NCBI GenBank assembly: GCA_017562135.1
Contig: QEYB01001053.1
Span: 62,001-126,000, forward strand
Direction of reading: 5' to 3'
Length of the DNA: 64,000 bases
Source: Dipylidium caninum
Lineage: Eukaryota > Platyhelminthes > Cestoda > Cyclophyllidea > Dipylidiidae
Below are positions 53,244 to 64,000 of the stretch, piece by piece. How positions within the stretch are numbered: position 1 is the stretch's first letter; each line of letters opens with the position of its first letter. The notes beneath the pieces were generated by a model. That model worked only from the letters and a program-made list of their open reading frames with translations. It did no database searches and was not told the origin of the DNA. Made by a program: the position numbers and the translations under genes.

Positions 53244-56200
53244 ATGGCCATGCCCCAGAAGCGTTCCCGCTTCTTGAAGCCGGGTGAAGAACATCTGATA
53301 ACCTCTGAGGAAATAGACGAGAATCCAGAGGGTGCTGTAGTCTCGAATATCTCTGACACCCAGCAAGTTGATCACCAGCGTCAAAGTTTGCCCACCTTCA
53401 AGTGGCGTAGTCACTTTCTTTACTTGCTCGAGACTTCCAGGTATCCCTACTTCCTCCTATTTTTAGGCCTTTTTCAGTAGATCTTAATATTAAAGCTTTT
53501 TAGAGTTGTCGTTGTTACTGGAGAAACAGGAAGTGGGAAATCGACACAACTGCCGCAGTATATCTACGAGGCTGGCTGGGTACGTGGAACATCGAAATAT
53601 ATCGCTGTGACACAGCCGCGTCGAGTGGCAGCAATTACTCTGGCAGTGCGCGTAGCTGAAGAAAAGGACTGCAAGTTGGGCAATGAAGTGGGCTACCTGA
53701 TTCGGTTCGAGGATTGTTTCAAACCAGGTCGCACGTCAATTCTTTACATGACCGATGGGATGCTGATTCAGGAGATGACTCGTGACCCGCTGCTCAAAAA
53801 TTACCGTGTAATCATGCTTGACGAAGTACACGAACGCTCTCTACAAGTGGATCTGCTTGTCGGTTTGGTGAAGAAGATTCTGCGCAAGCGTCCGAATGAT
53901 CTCCGTGTGGTGATCTCCTCGGCTACACTCGAAGCACAAAAGTATGTGACATCTCCTAATAAGTATGCTAAAATCGCGAATATTCGTGCTGAATTTCATA
54001 AAATTAACTTCCCTTTATTCAAATATTTTCTTATCTACTTGATGAAAATGCGGCTTGTCCCGGCCATGGTTTTAGGTTGATCTGGTGACTCCCAGTATTA
54101 TCTTCCACTTTTTCGTTTTAATTTTGTCGTAATATTTGCAGTCACGCAAGTATAAATGGAAAAATAGCGGTTACTCCTACTCCGCTGCCTACTGTCCTTC
54201 CTGAACTTGAGTCCTTTACCCGAATAATGTCCGAATTTGCGGCGAAATATCGGCCCTTCTACCGCTTTCAAATTTTTGAATTATTTTTTTGCACTTGCGT
54301 ATTCATCCAGCCATGGTTCTCCCCAAGTTCGCCTCAATCAACTGGTAATCGTCATGTTTTGTAGTGTAGATATGCAATCTTTTACATGATCATCTTTCGT
54401 TTTTCTTGTGCAATCCGGCCCTTTATTCTGGTTGCTTCGAACCTTCTCACCGTCTTTTGCTTCACCCACCTCTCTCATTCCTCCTGACATTTTCATAACG
54501 AATTACTAATTCTTTGTGGGATTTATACTAATCACATTGATGACATGCATGACATTGAGTAGTTGTGACTCTGTTCGGAGGCGAGAGGTCTTCAGGTGGG
54601 CGGTGGTGGAAGTCTTCCCGTGCGTCCTGTTCGAGAATCAGCAGGGCGTGAATGTGTTGCTCGATGGGATATAACAATGACTTTTAATTTCTCGTGATTG
54701 TGGTCAGGAGTCCCATCCCATGGCATCTTTTTTGCCTTCTCTCCCTGCGACAGCTTTATCGACTACTTCAAGGACCTGCATCTGCGAGACGCAGACGCGG
54801 AGACGGCGGATGCCGGTCTAAAAGCCGTTTCACACCTCCACGTGGAGGGCAGGCAGCATCCTGTGCGTATCTTCTACCTTCGCGACCCCACGCCGTGCTA
54901 CGTTACCGAGGCGCGTAAGACTGTCTTCAAGTTGCACGAGAATCGCCCTCTTGGCTCGGACATCCTCGTCTTCCTCACCAGTATGTCCTTTGCTCTGCCC
55001 CAATGTCCAAAGCCAGTCGGCCACACGCCGGACGAATTGGAGATCTTGGGTAACACGGTTTGTCCACTGCAGGTCAAGATGAGGTGAATCGACTGGTGGG
55101 CGAGTTGGTGGACGAGTATCGAGAACGCAAGGAGCGTTTCATTCAACAACAGCAACAACAACAGCAGTCGAAGGGGGGACGAGGGAGTGGGGAACGCTAT
55201 CCACCCCTCCGTAGTCTTCCCCTCTACGGCGGACTGCCTGCTCACGAGCAGCTCCGCGTTTTCGAGCGTCCCACGCACGCATCCCGCACCGTCGTGGTGG
55301 CAACCAATGTGGCCGAGGCCAGCATCACTCTGCCCCGAGTCGGCTACGTCGTGGACTGCGGCTACGCTCGTCTCCGCGCCTACAATCCGGACAATGCGCT
55401 TGAAGCCCTCGTCACCCTGCCCGTCTCCAAGGCGTCGGCCAACCAGCGAGCCGGCCGGGCGGGCAGACTGCGAGTTGGAGAGGTATCCTTGTCCCCGCCC
55501 TCTCAGTACTTTCGGGCAGTCTTGGGCGCCTGACGATGTTCCTATTTCCAATTGGCGTGCCCTTTTAAGTTAGGGGTTTTACAAAATTGTGGTCGCACAC
55601 TTTCAGGTGTATCGCCTCTACACCGAGGACGCCTATCAGCACCTGCTGCCGAGATTCACTGCGCCGGAGAGTCAGCGAAGCGATCTCTCCGCCTCCCTGC
55701 TTCGTCTTAAGTCCCTGGGCGTGGATTCTCTCGCCCGCTTTGACTGGCTCCCCCCGCACCCCCCCGCCCGCCATCTCGGCCAAGCTGCGGAGCGTCTCGT
55801 CACCTTGGGCGCCCTCACTGTGGCCACGGGAATGCCGTTGACCGAGAAGGGCGTCCAGTTGAGTGCCCTCTGCTGTGCCTGCGGCCTCTCTCAGCCCGCC
55901 GCTGCTGCCTCTCTCCTCGGGGCGGTGGAGGAAGGCTGCACACTTGAGGTGGCCGCCATCGTCGCTCTCATGCAGGTACCCTTTCGCCACCTTCCCCTTA
56001 AGCGTAGTGAGCAGAATCCGCCTCTTCGTGAAAAGACTGGGTATTTGGACTTTTTTGTCAATAGAAATGTACGCTGAGTGGCACAGATTCCCCCCCCTCC
56101 CCCCCCCTTCCCCAGGATGACGCGTGGTGTTTCCTCATCGACTTAGCTACAAAATTTGTTCGTATCGAGTCCCAAGTACAAACACACAGCGGATCGCAGT

Positions 56201-56867
56201 CGTCGAGTGCTTTTCGGCACAACCGCCGGAGACCACCTCACTGAGTTGAACGCCTTCACCGCCTATGAGACGCAGACGTCCAACCTGACGCCGGCGGATC
56301 TTCAACGCTGGTGTCAGTCCGTTGGCCTAAATGCTCGTGCGCTACAACACGCGCTCTACCTGCGTGATCGCATCCTCGGGGTGCTTCAGCGCTCAAAAAT
56401 GCCCTGTGTGGCCTCCGAGCCGCCCGGCAATCCGCTGCCCATTGTGCGAGCCCTCCTGCGCGGTTTCTTCACCCAGGTAGGGATTACTTACGCGTGATTA
56501 CATCTTTTATTTCCACGGTTAACATGAGTCTGTTTTGCCGCATCTGAACGCCCACTTCAAGGTGGCCCACTTGGCTCCGTCGGGCACGCACTACGTGACT
56601 GTGCGAGGCGACCACGCGCTACGACTCCATCCGAGTTGCGTCCTCTACGCTGCGCCCTCGACATCCTCCTGGCCCAAGTGGATTCTCTTCACTCGCGTCC
56701 ACCTGAGCGCTCCCCTCAGCGACAACCCGGCGGCCGCTGCCTCGGCCCCCTCCGCCACCGCGACCTGCGTGTCGGGGGTGAGCGCCATCCAACCCGACTG
56801 GCTGATGGAGTTGGCGCCTCATTACTTCCACTACGGCACGGCCAGAGAACACGCGCTCAGCAAATAG
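53244..56867 (+). CDS. DHX35: DEAH-box RNA helicase DHX35
   Basis: ATP-dependent RNA helicase of the DEAH/RHA group, found in spliceosomal complexes. Exons: 53244-53440, 53504-53941, 54754-54980, 55073-55482, 55607-55975, 56147-56476, 56562-56867. All phases fit, giving 758 residues (human 703). The N-terminus RFLKPGEEH and LPTFKWRSHFLYLLE match DHX35. Motif I is GETGSGKST, Ia TQPRRVAA, motif II DEVH (not DEAH), III SAT; then VRIFYLRDPTP, FLTSQDEVNRL, LPLYGGLPAHEQLRVFE, VVATNVAEASIT and VI QRAGRAGR. The ratchet and OB-fold regions follow: RLYTEDAYQHLLPRF, QNLFVSSPK, GDHLTELNAFTAYE, LRLHPSCVLY, WLMELAPHYF. A lineage-specific Gln run interrupts RecA2 just after exon 4 begins. The ATG is the first in-frame Met before the conserved start. 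Confidence 0.92.
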
Positions 56868-58079
56868 CCTCGTTCTTCCCCTTTGTCCATGTTCTGCATT
56901 TGTAAATAAATATGTGTGTGTGTATGTGTTGTAAAGTAAAGGCTTTCAAACCGCGTTAGCACTACTGCGAGGGTTTAATGTTTATTTTCTCGGAGAGAGT
57001 GAAGGACTGAGGCCAAACCGCTTAGTGCGCATAAGTTGAGTTTCTGCGGTGATGTGCTGACGGTTACATGGTGAGTCGCAGACGCTCTGACGCCACAGTA
57101 TTCACCTCTCAAGGGTAGAAGCAACTTATGGTGTTCTAAGAAAGCGCGAAAATTCGTCAGCTCAAGAGAGGTGCGTTGTGCCAACGGCAGCATTCTGCCG
57201 CATTTGATCCCCGTCTCGTGTTGTCGCTTAATGCGGAGCCAAGTTTCAAAGGTTGTAACTTGCACATCCGACGAGGTCGATTTGTGAGTGTGGTTTATCC
57301 GTGACCTCTCACAGTGTGTCGTCAATGGACCTCTTCCCAGCCATTCGATCTACTACGGCTATGGTTTTCTCCATTACCTGTAGGAGAACTTGCCGATATC
57401 ACAATTCCCGCATACTAAATCGAGAAAAGAGAGAGCGCCCCGACATTACTTTATCATCAAAATACACTGTGATTTAATTTGGTTCAAACTGAAATTCTCG
57501 GTTTCGATGGGAATATGGTGATAGTTGTTTGGTCCCTGCTGGATTCCCTCCTTGCTCATTCTCTATCCCAGCCCTTCACATAAAATGTTAGATTTGTTTT
57601 TTACTATTCGACATTTGAAAAGCGAAGAGTTAGCTCAAAATGTTAGATTGATGGCAGCAATAAATGATTCGTGTCAAAATGGTGTATTCGCGGAATTTTG
57701 CCCCCTACCGACGATATGATGCCGCCTATTGGTGAAAAAACAAGGTTATTTTCATAATAAATAAAGTTTGCAATCCTAATCAATGATGCGACAATTGACT
57801 CTCAAATACAGTTACGCATTTTCGATTGTTAGAGAACAATTTACCGCAACTTGATAGACGTCTAGTAACGCTATTGTTTTTAGTAAGGATTGCTCAGTTT
57901 TTACCACTCAACAAGATATTATTTCATTGTAAAACCAATGTCCGTTTGCCATTTTTTTATGTAAGTATGTAAGATTTAAGATATTCTGTTTTTAATAACG
58001 CTTTAATCACAAAGTTAGTTTAATTTGTTTAATTATACTGTTTCGGCAGCAACTTTAATACGTCTAATTTGGTGACGAG
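56868..58079. other. Intergenic region DHX35 to MED19
   Basis: Starts with the DHX35 3' UTR and becomes very AT-rich toward MED19. One minus-strand frame (57325-56975, 116 codons, containing FETWLRIKRQHETGIKCGR) is not low-complexity but has no family I recognise and no convincing splice partner. The rest shows nothing. Confidence 0.45.
56905..56910 (+). promoter_or_regulatory. DHX35 polyadenylation signal
   Basis: AATAAA 38 nt after the DHX35 stop codon, followed by a TGTG-rich stretch, the usual downstream element. Confidence 0.75.
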
Positions 58080-59110
58080 ATGTCATACGTGTCTAATCTC
58101 CCTCTACAGCAGTACCCTCAATATTTTTTGAATAAAATAAAAATCGTTGGAACAGGAACTAATCGTTCCGTGGCTCCATGCGAACCATTCTACTTGTTGG
58201 ACCCCGAATGGCCCATGACTGAGAACCAAATAACAGGCGCAACAAATTTAATCGATCACTACGGCCTCAAAAATGCCTACCAGAAATTCTTCCGCGGGAA
58301 TCTTAAGGACGAGCTCTCAGGCTTTCTTCCACACCTGTCGGGAAATGTCAATATGCCCGCTTCTGCTGACGACAGCGGTTTGATGGTAAGCCTTATTATG
58401 GATTGACTTAATCGTAATGTCTAGGGTTTAATTGAACACCCACCGATCCGCGGCAAGGAGTTAACTCCATTCCCTTCAAGTCAGCTCGACCCTGCCGTGC
58501 GTCTACATCCCGGTCCCCTTCCTCAGGAGTACATGTCTCTCTTTATGGCCGCATCTACTCCCACCACCACCGCTCCTAGCAATAGAAATCCATCAACAGA
58601 CGGCACTTCCAGTACCCCTTCCAATGTTAGAAAACGTCGGCGAGACGTTCACCTTGCTAGCACTTCTGGTATTGCCTCGGAATCTGCCATCGGACTGTCT
58701 AACACCGCTCCATCTACTACTTCCGCTGCCAATCTACCACTTCGGAACCAACAACAGCATCATCACCACCATCATCATCCAACCAGCGCAGCACCAACAG
58801 CCTCTTCCCTCACCGGCGCTGCCGCCTCTACTTCCAGTATGGCTCCGCATTCTGGCCCCCTGATTAATATCGCGTCAGCATCCGGTGTTGCGAATCACCT
58901 GTGACTTCGGCAGGTTATTTCGCTACTCTGCCCCCGGACGCCACGATCCGACGTAATGCCGATGAATTTCCCTTCATGCCTTCCAGCGGTGGTGGCGGTG
59001 GAGCATCTTCTGTGGAATCACCGGGAGGAGATTTCGATGACGAATTGCGACGCAAAAAACGGCGGAAGGAGAAAAAGAGCGCCGGCTTGCGGAAAGAGAG
59101 GATGGAATAG
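58080..59110 (+). CDS. MED19: Mediator subunit MED19
   Basis: Head-module subunit of the Mediator complex that bridges transcription factors and RNA polymerase II. Exon 1 is 58080-58385. A 39-nt intron (58386-58424) follows, then exon 2 from 58425. The core PFYLLDPEWPMTENQITGAT, NLIDHYGLKNAYQKFF and FLPHLSG aligns with PFYLL, LTGSTNLITHYNLEQAYNKF and FLPDLPG of human MED19. Exon 2 continues with MGLIEHPPI and VRLHPGPLPQ (human LIEKPPI, RLHTGPLPE). Then comes Ser/Thr/His-rich low complexity. The plain frame stops at 58904 (261 residues). Splicing out 58885-58913 instead yields 320 residues, ending with a basic ELRRKKRRKEKK segment like the Lys-rich tail typical of MED19. The core is firm; the C-terminus is not. 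Confidence 0.88.
58885..58913 (+). other. Putative 29-nt intron in MED19
   Basis: Begins GTGTTG and ends TCGGCAG. It removes the TGA at 58902-58904 and joins phase 1 to a frame open for 65 more codons that carry the Lys/Arg-rich tail expected of MED19. It contains CTGTGACT at 58899-58906, nine bases before its end. The previous intron of this gene is only 39 nt, so very short introns are tolerated here. A one-base or two-base assembly error is the alternative. Confidence 0.42.
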
Positions 59111-60083
59111 TAGTACTGTTGCCTTGCATCTACAAGTATGTAATGTATTATTTTTCGACTTGCTGAAATGACGTTAGATTTTGACGATGTGTTCCCATGA
59201 CGCACTTCTTACCATCATTTTTTCAACTGATTTCGTGCAGTACCCTCTTTCTTGCTTCTACACAATTTGCCCACACAACCAACATTTCTCCTGATCACAA
59301 GGCCACTTTTCTATGAAGTGAAGGTTTTTATTTTCGCATTATCCACTTTCTTATGCGTTTTAACGGCCTCAAATGGTCTGAGTTGCCTGTCTCGGGGGGG
59401 CGGTTGGCTCGTCCACGTGCATGCATGCAGGTCTTCATCCACTCCTCGAAGCTGCACCAGATTTCAATGGGTTATCGACAGAAATTGGCGCGATTTTTAC
59501 GTCTCTGGACCTTTGGTAAGCCATCGGCTCTCCGTAAGAGGCGAGTTCCTTCCCATTTAATCACGCATAAACCCAAACTTCAGTCTCGTACCGTGACAAT
59601 CTCAGGACACCCATCAGTCCTGCCAATTTTTTATTCAATCCGATACAGTGGATGGTGCCAACTCAGCTACTCATTGTCCAAATGAGTTGTCTGAGTGGGC
59701 GAACTTCTGGCGGAGGGCAGGGAACCTTCGACGATTGAGGGAACCGCGGCTTGCTAGCGTTTCCCGATACTTTAAATGGCAAGTCTCCGCTGGCGGAGGA
59801 ATGTCAGCCTCGAATATCGAGTTGGTACTGCTAGTCTCTCCTGAGCACTAACTTCCATGGCCTCGCAAGTCAACCCGGTTGTGCAGTTGCGGAATTACTC
59901 GCCCATTGGACGCCACTTCGTGGTTGTAATATCTCGCAAAAGGTTGCCTTCTTTGGAAAAAACAATCTAGCCAGTGTTTTATTCGGTTAGAAAAAGAGGG
60001 CAATAAGAGATGAAGTATAAGAATGTCTCTCTTGCAACCTATACAAGGGGGATTGCGGTGGAGACGGCCCAGAGACGGCCTGG
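59111..60083. other. Convergent 3' region of MED19 and COX10
   Basis: Frames 59353-59685 and 59648-59851 have no recognisable domain and look like UTR or intergenic DNA. COX10 approaches from the right on the minus strand. No transposon or RNA gene is visible. Confidence 0.4.
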
Positions 60084-63000
60084 TCAGAGGCCCGTGGTGC
60101 CAACTCCGAGGTGTGAGCATATTAGAAGGGCGCTCATCACACCGGGGAGGTGGATCAGTGCTGCGCGGAAGAGGCGACGCGCAGCGCCCCGCACCGCCGC
60201 CTCGTTGTCGAGGGGGGCGCGGTAGAAGAGGTAGGCGTAGTAGACCAACGCCGCGTTGAACGGCGCCGCCGCCAGGCCCCCGTACCAGTTCACCCTGCAG
60301 AGGCCGTCTGCACCGTTGCCGACGAAACAGATGAGACTGGCGAGGAGAGAGTGGCGCAGCGACGTGGCCCGAGCGCGTTGCGGTGCCATGTTGACGGTCA
60401 TGGCGTAGCCGGCGTGGGCGTATTCCTGGCGGGAGAGCCAGGAGAGCGACATGAAGTGGGGAAACTGCCAGGTGTAGAGCAGGCCGGCGAGCACCAGTGA
60501 ACCTAATTTTAAAAAAAAGCGAAGCAGCTTGACCAATTAGCAGCAAATACGCGGTAATAACGAGAGGTTGGACATTCACTCCGAGTGTTGAAAAACGAGG
60601 GAGGCGACGGGGAGTTCTATTGGAAAGGGGTATTTCGTAGAAAAAAAAGGACATATTGGGAAGGGAAAAACGCTAATTTGTCGAATCCACTGGGAGAAGT
60701 GGACGCCACAAGGGAAATGATGGGCATTTGGGATGCTTCACTTGTGGCAGTTACGAGAGCTTAAATTGCCAGTCCAGTGCAGAGACAAGAAGCGGAAGGG
60801 AGGGAGAGTCGGTGCCAGTCCCCGTCAAGAGTGTGCGGGATGGGTGGGAACGGAAGAGACAGAGTTCCACGTGGAGGAGGAGGAGGAGGGGGAGGTGAGT
60901 GGTGGCGAGAGGTGAAGCGAGACCGGACACGACGCGACGAGAGGACGTACCGGGCTGGAGGGAGCCGGTGGCCGTGGCCCAGCCCATGAGCGGGGGAATG
61001 GCCCCGACCACGGAGCCGACCCACGTGTTCGTCTGGGAGACGCGTTTCAACGGGGTGTAGAGGCAGGTGTAGAGGAGGATGTTCCCCGCGGCCAGACTCG
61101 CCACGAGCTCGTTGGTGCCCGTGTACAGCAGGCCGAGGCCCACCGCGGCTGTGAGGCCGGCGAAGACGCTGGCTCCCACCGGGCTGCAGGGTGGAAGCAC
61201 ACACACATACACACACACAAAAAAAACGCGTAAACACCTTTCGTTGCTTGACACATTTCAGTCTGTTGCCGCCACACATTGCGGTCACTTGAAGCCTCTT
61301 TATTTATGATCCTCCTCTTCCTCCCCAATTTGGCACACGCGATGGGGAGACTAACCCGCACACTTTGTGCACAATCACATGTTTTACGTGGTACAAAAAG
61401 CCTCGATCACACCCCTTCACACGCGAGAGGGAATGGCGACCACAATTCTTAACACGGCGAGCAATCAACCCTCCTCCGTGTCTTGTGCAAATTGAAGGCT
61501 TTCTTGCGCTGCCTACCCGACCGTCCGACTTTATTCGCCCCTCCTCCTCCTCCGCCCACGAGTGCCACGTCGCGGCGTGGTCCAGTGCCTGGCAACCCTC
61601 GCTTTGATCACACAACAACAAGTTGACTGAAAAACTGATGCAACGAAGGCAATTCTCGTATCATCTGCGGGCGAGAGGACCTAACCTCGCGCCCCCTTGG
61701 GGGAGGAGGAAGGAAGGAAGGACTGAAACGAGCTGCCAGCTCGTCAGGATGGCTCCAGCGCCAGCAAGGTTATTGCAGGCGGACGAGACTGCGTCCATGG
61801 CGATGGCGCCAGACTGCCGTGCAAACTCGACTGGACCTCCGCCTCAGGACCCGCCATTCCTGCACTGCGTGGTACGACGAGAGGTCGGATGGAGGTGCAT
61901 GCGGCTGCAGTTCACGCGGTTGACAGACGTCTGCTGGACGCCAGAAGCCACTCCGCTTGACCGCCAAGCACGAAGCAAAGCGAGACAAGGCAACGCCTCA
62001 ACTGGTTGTCAGGGCGGACTATCGTACAAAGTGGAACGTAAAATGGCGACAAACCGTCCAACGCAACTGCGCAGGCCACAGAGTAGCCTTGTGAAAAAGA
62101 AAGTCAACCGAGTGACAATCGAGTGAGTGCTGCCAGTGGCGAAGATTACCTGATGCATTGCGGACGAGGGGCCGCATTTGCGTGCGTTTCATCATACTGT
62201 CGTATTGCACTTCCATAATCTAAAGCACAAAACAAGAAAAGGCGCCTTTATCGCTGGCGAGAATGCAGGCGAGCGGAGGATTAATGCTGTCCGGACAGCC
62301 CGGAGCCCTGAAACTGCCCCCATTTCAGGTGAGAGGGTGAAAAGTCTGGCGATTACTTCGTGGCAATCCCTACGCAAGTCTTTCGGTGGACATCCGACAC
62401 GCCCCCGCCCCCCCCCCCTCCGATTCATGAAAATGGCTTTCTTGGGAGGAGTGACACCCAACCCCTGCAGAGAACCTTAAATCAGCCTAATTTTTGCCAG
62501 TTTGAGCGGACAAAGAGCACATGAACACAAAAAAGGGGCTTTTACAGACCGGCGGGGGCATCGAAGCGCGGATTGAAGACGAAGACGAAGGGGGGGGGAA
62601 GTGGGAGGCAGAGAGCCCCACATACCTGGTTAATACAATTGGCGGAGGCGGAGGTGAGCGTGGTGCCCACGCAGAGGGCGAGGAGGGAGGCAGCGGGGTG
62701 GGAGAGGAAGGCCTCGCAGACCAGAGGCGAGGGCGCCGCCAGGACACAACCGGCCAGCGCGGTGGACACCACCAGACCGGTGAGACGCGCCTTCGACAGG
62801 GCCGCCCACACGCCCATCCACTTGACCACGCCACGGCGGCTCTGGCCACAACCGACCGCGGGGCGGATCACACTCTTGGCTGCACACACAGACACACAAG
62901 TCAAGGCCAGCGGGTGAGAGTTCACCGGACTCCAACTACCCTGCTTAAAACTGGCTTTTCGGTATCTTTGACTCTCACTTTGGGGCTCTGGCACCTAAAG

Positions 63001-63924
63001 CAGCTTCGACAAGCGGTGAATCTTCCCCACGACCTTTAAACCACCTTCCTAGATGTCAAGTAGATCCGCCTCGAGTAGGCGTCTCCTCGTATTTCCATGC
63101 CTTGGGAATTTGGAGCGTTTTAGAGACGTCCCAAGTGGTACATCAATTTGAGCTTTAGTAAGGCTGTCGACACTAATAGCCTCACAAGAAGGGTGGCAGC
63201 TCGTGTGAATTACTTGGTAAGTGCACTCAGACCTCCGATTGGAATGCACAAGTTGTTCGCTTTCCTCTATTTTTACTGGCGAATTGGCATATCTTTGGAA
63301 GCAGGCCGCAAGTCTGTGTAAAAGTTTACTCGAATGAAGAAGTTCTCTCTCCTCCTCCCCAACACAAGGATTAATGCCAAAAGAAACTGGGCCGAATAGA
63401 TAAATTAGCAGCCAGTTTGTTATTATAAACACCAAATTAACCAGAGACAGACTTAGGCAAGACATCTGCAGGAACTGGTAAACAATTACTCTTAGTTTAT
63501 TTTAAGAGGGAAATGCTCATCTGTGTTGTAATTACTGCTCCAAGTCTCTAAGCGTTGGGTTACCGACCCAATGAGTAAAAGAAGAGGCTTTCCTGTTGCC
63601 CCGAATCAACAATAAGAGTTGGAGCGTCCTCTCCAGATACAAAAAAACTTCACACTTACAATCTTCAAGTACAGCGACAGCAGGAACAAAGGGGGCAGAC
63701 ACCGGCACCACCAAGGACGAAGTTAGCAGGGGTGAGTTGCCCGAAGGCGACTAGAAAGGGAAAAATTCAGATGGTAAGAAGACTTGTAAGTGTCTATCAC
63801 CTACCCTATCGAAATTGGAACAATGTCGGGAGGCATAGCAAAAGCGAATTCTGGTTCGAAGAAAGGGCGAAAGATGTTGGCGGATGAGAAGAGGAAGGAT
63901 GCGATGGACATTGAAGAGAGTCAT
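60084..63924 (-). CDS. COX10: Protoheme IX farnesyltransferase COX10
   Basis: Polytopic UbiA-family enzyme of the inner mitochondrial membrane. It farnesylates heme B to heme O for cytochrome oxidase. Exons: 63924-63805, 63750-63660, 62879-62626, 62219-62150, 61172-60951, 60502-60084; about 391 residues (human 443). Exon 1 starts [18 protein letters not shown], an Arg-rich presequence without acidic residues. Exon 3 has [17 protein letters not shown] (family SKAKLTALVVSTTAAG) and ANCINQ. Exon 4 has [15 protein letters not shown], the first prenyl-diphosphate motif. Exon 5 has [12 protein letters not shown] and [16 protein letters not shown]. Exon 6 has [13 protein letters not shown] and the last helices. 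The exon 4 donor fits the downstream acceptor before 61172, not the stronger CTGCAG before 61183. Introns hold nothing recognisable. Confidence 0.88.
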
Positions 63925-64000
63925 TGCGGAGCACTGTCGACAGATTCGCCGCAACAATCACAGAGGAAGATCTCCGAAAGGTTCCGAAGTCGTGGGTCTA
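63925..64000. other. COX10 upstream edge
   Basis: The COX10 frame stays open for 11 codons upstream of the chosen ATG, to a TGA at 63958-63960, without another ATG. Any 5' UTR or promoter continues beyond the window. Confidence 0.5.

Noticed and set aside
58905..59110. Stop-codon readthrough at the MED19 TGA followed by CT
   Set aside because: TGA CT contexts can promote readthrough, but the conserved-looking basic tail lies in a different frame, so readthrough alone cannot reach it.
59353..59685. 110-codon frame after MED19 as a further exon or gene
   Set aside because: No similarity to MED19 or any family I know; it most likely lies in 3' UTR or intergenic DNA.
63049..63465. 138-codon minus frame as a possible COX10 N-terminal exon
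   Set aside because: Exons at 63924-63805 and 63750-63660 supply a presequence and join in phase to exon 3 with consensus splice sites, leaving this frame inside an intron.

Overview
The window is nuclear DNA from an animal, most likely a flatworm and probably a tapeworm. All protein genes are split by GT-AG introns, several very short (39 nt in MED19, 71-76 nt in GSKIP, ALR and the rhomboid gene) and some several kb long. Ten recognisable genes sit in 64 kb. AG acceptors lie at or just before several start codons, as expected where mRNAs are capped by a spliced leader. The taxonomic call is inference from gene structure and protein divergence; no database was searched.

Layout, left to right: GSKIP (-, 3.2-3.7 kb); tau-tubulin kinase TTBK (+, 6.5-21.3 kb), whose second coding exon lies between two ~1 kb inverted repeats; 8 kb without a recognisable gene; TVP23 (-, 29.3-30.0 kb); the sulfhydryl oxidase ALR/ERV1 (+, 31.2-31.9 kb), followed 173 bp later by LSM11 (+, 32.1-34.7 kb); mariner transposon relics (36-38.3 kb); an EF-hand rhomboid-like gene (+, 36.8-41.4 kb) that has lost both catalytic residues; a divergent beta-tubulin locus (-, 42.4-46.7 kb) with one 5' half and three tandem copies of the 3' terminal exon; NDUFAF6 (-, 49.6-52.8 kb), head to head with the helicase gene DHX35 (+, 53.2-56.9 kb); MED19 (+, 58.1-59.1 kb); and COX10 (-, 60.1-63.9 kb).

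The genes form no single pathway. Three encode mitochondrial biogenesis factors: ALR (intermembrane-space disulfide relay), NDUFAF6 (complex I assembly) and COX10 (heme O synthesis for complex IV). Three act in RNA production or processing: LSM11, DHX35 and MED19. Tubulin and tau-tubulin kinase belong to the microtubule system. ALR-LSM11 is a candidate trans-spliced polycistron.

The strongest unusual signals are: (1) the beta-tubulin locus, whose three alternative terminal exons all lack the acidic tail and of which two carry one-base frameshifts; (2) the doubly catalytic-dead EF-hand rhomboid; (3) the inverted repeats around TTBK exon 2, a structure that favours circular RNA or exon inversion; and (4) two possible 28-29 nt introns, in TTBK and MED19, each removing an in-frame TGA inside a shared CTGTGACT motif. 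Exon coordinates come from reading frames and splice consensus only. Exact joins could differ by a few bases.
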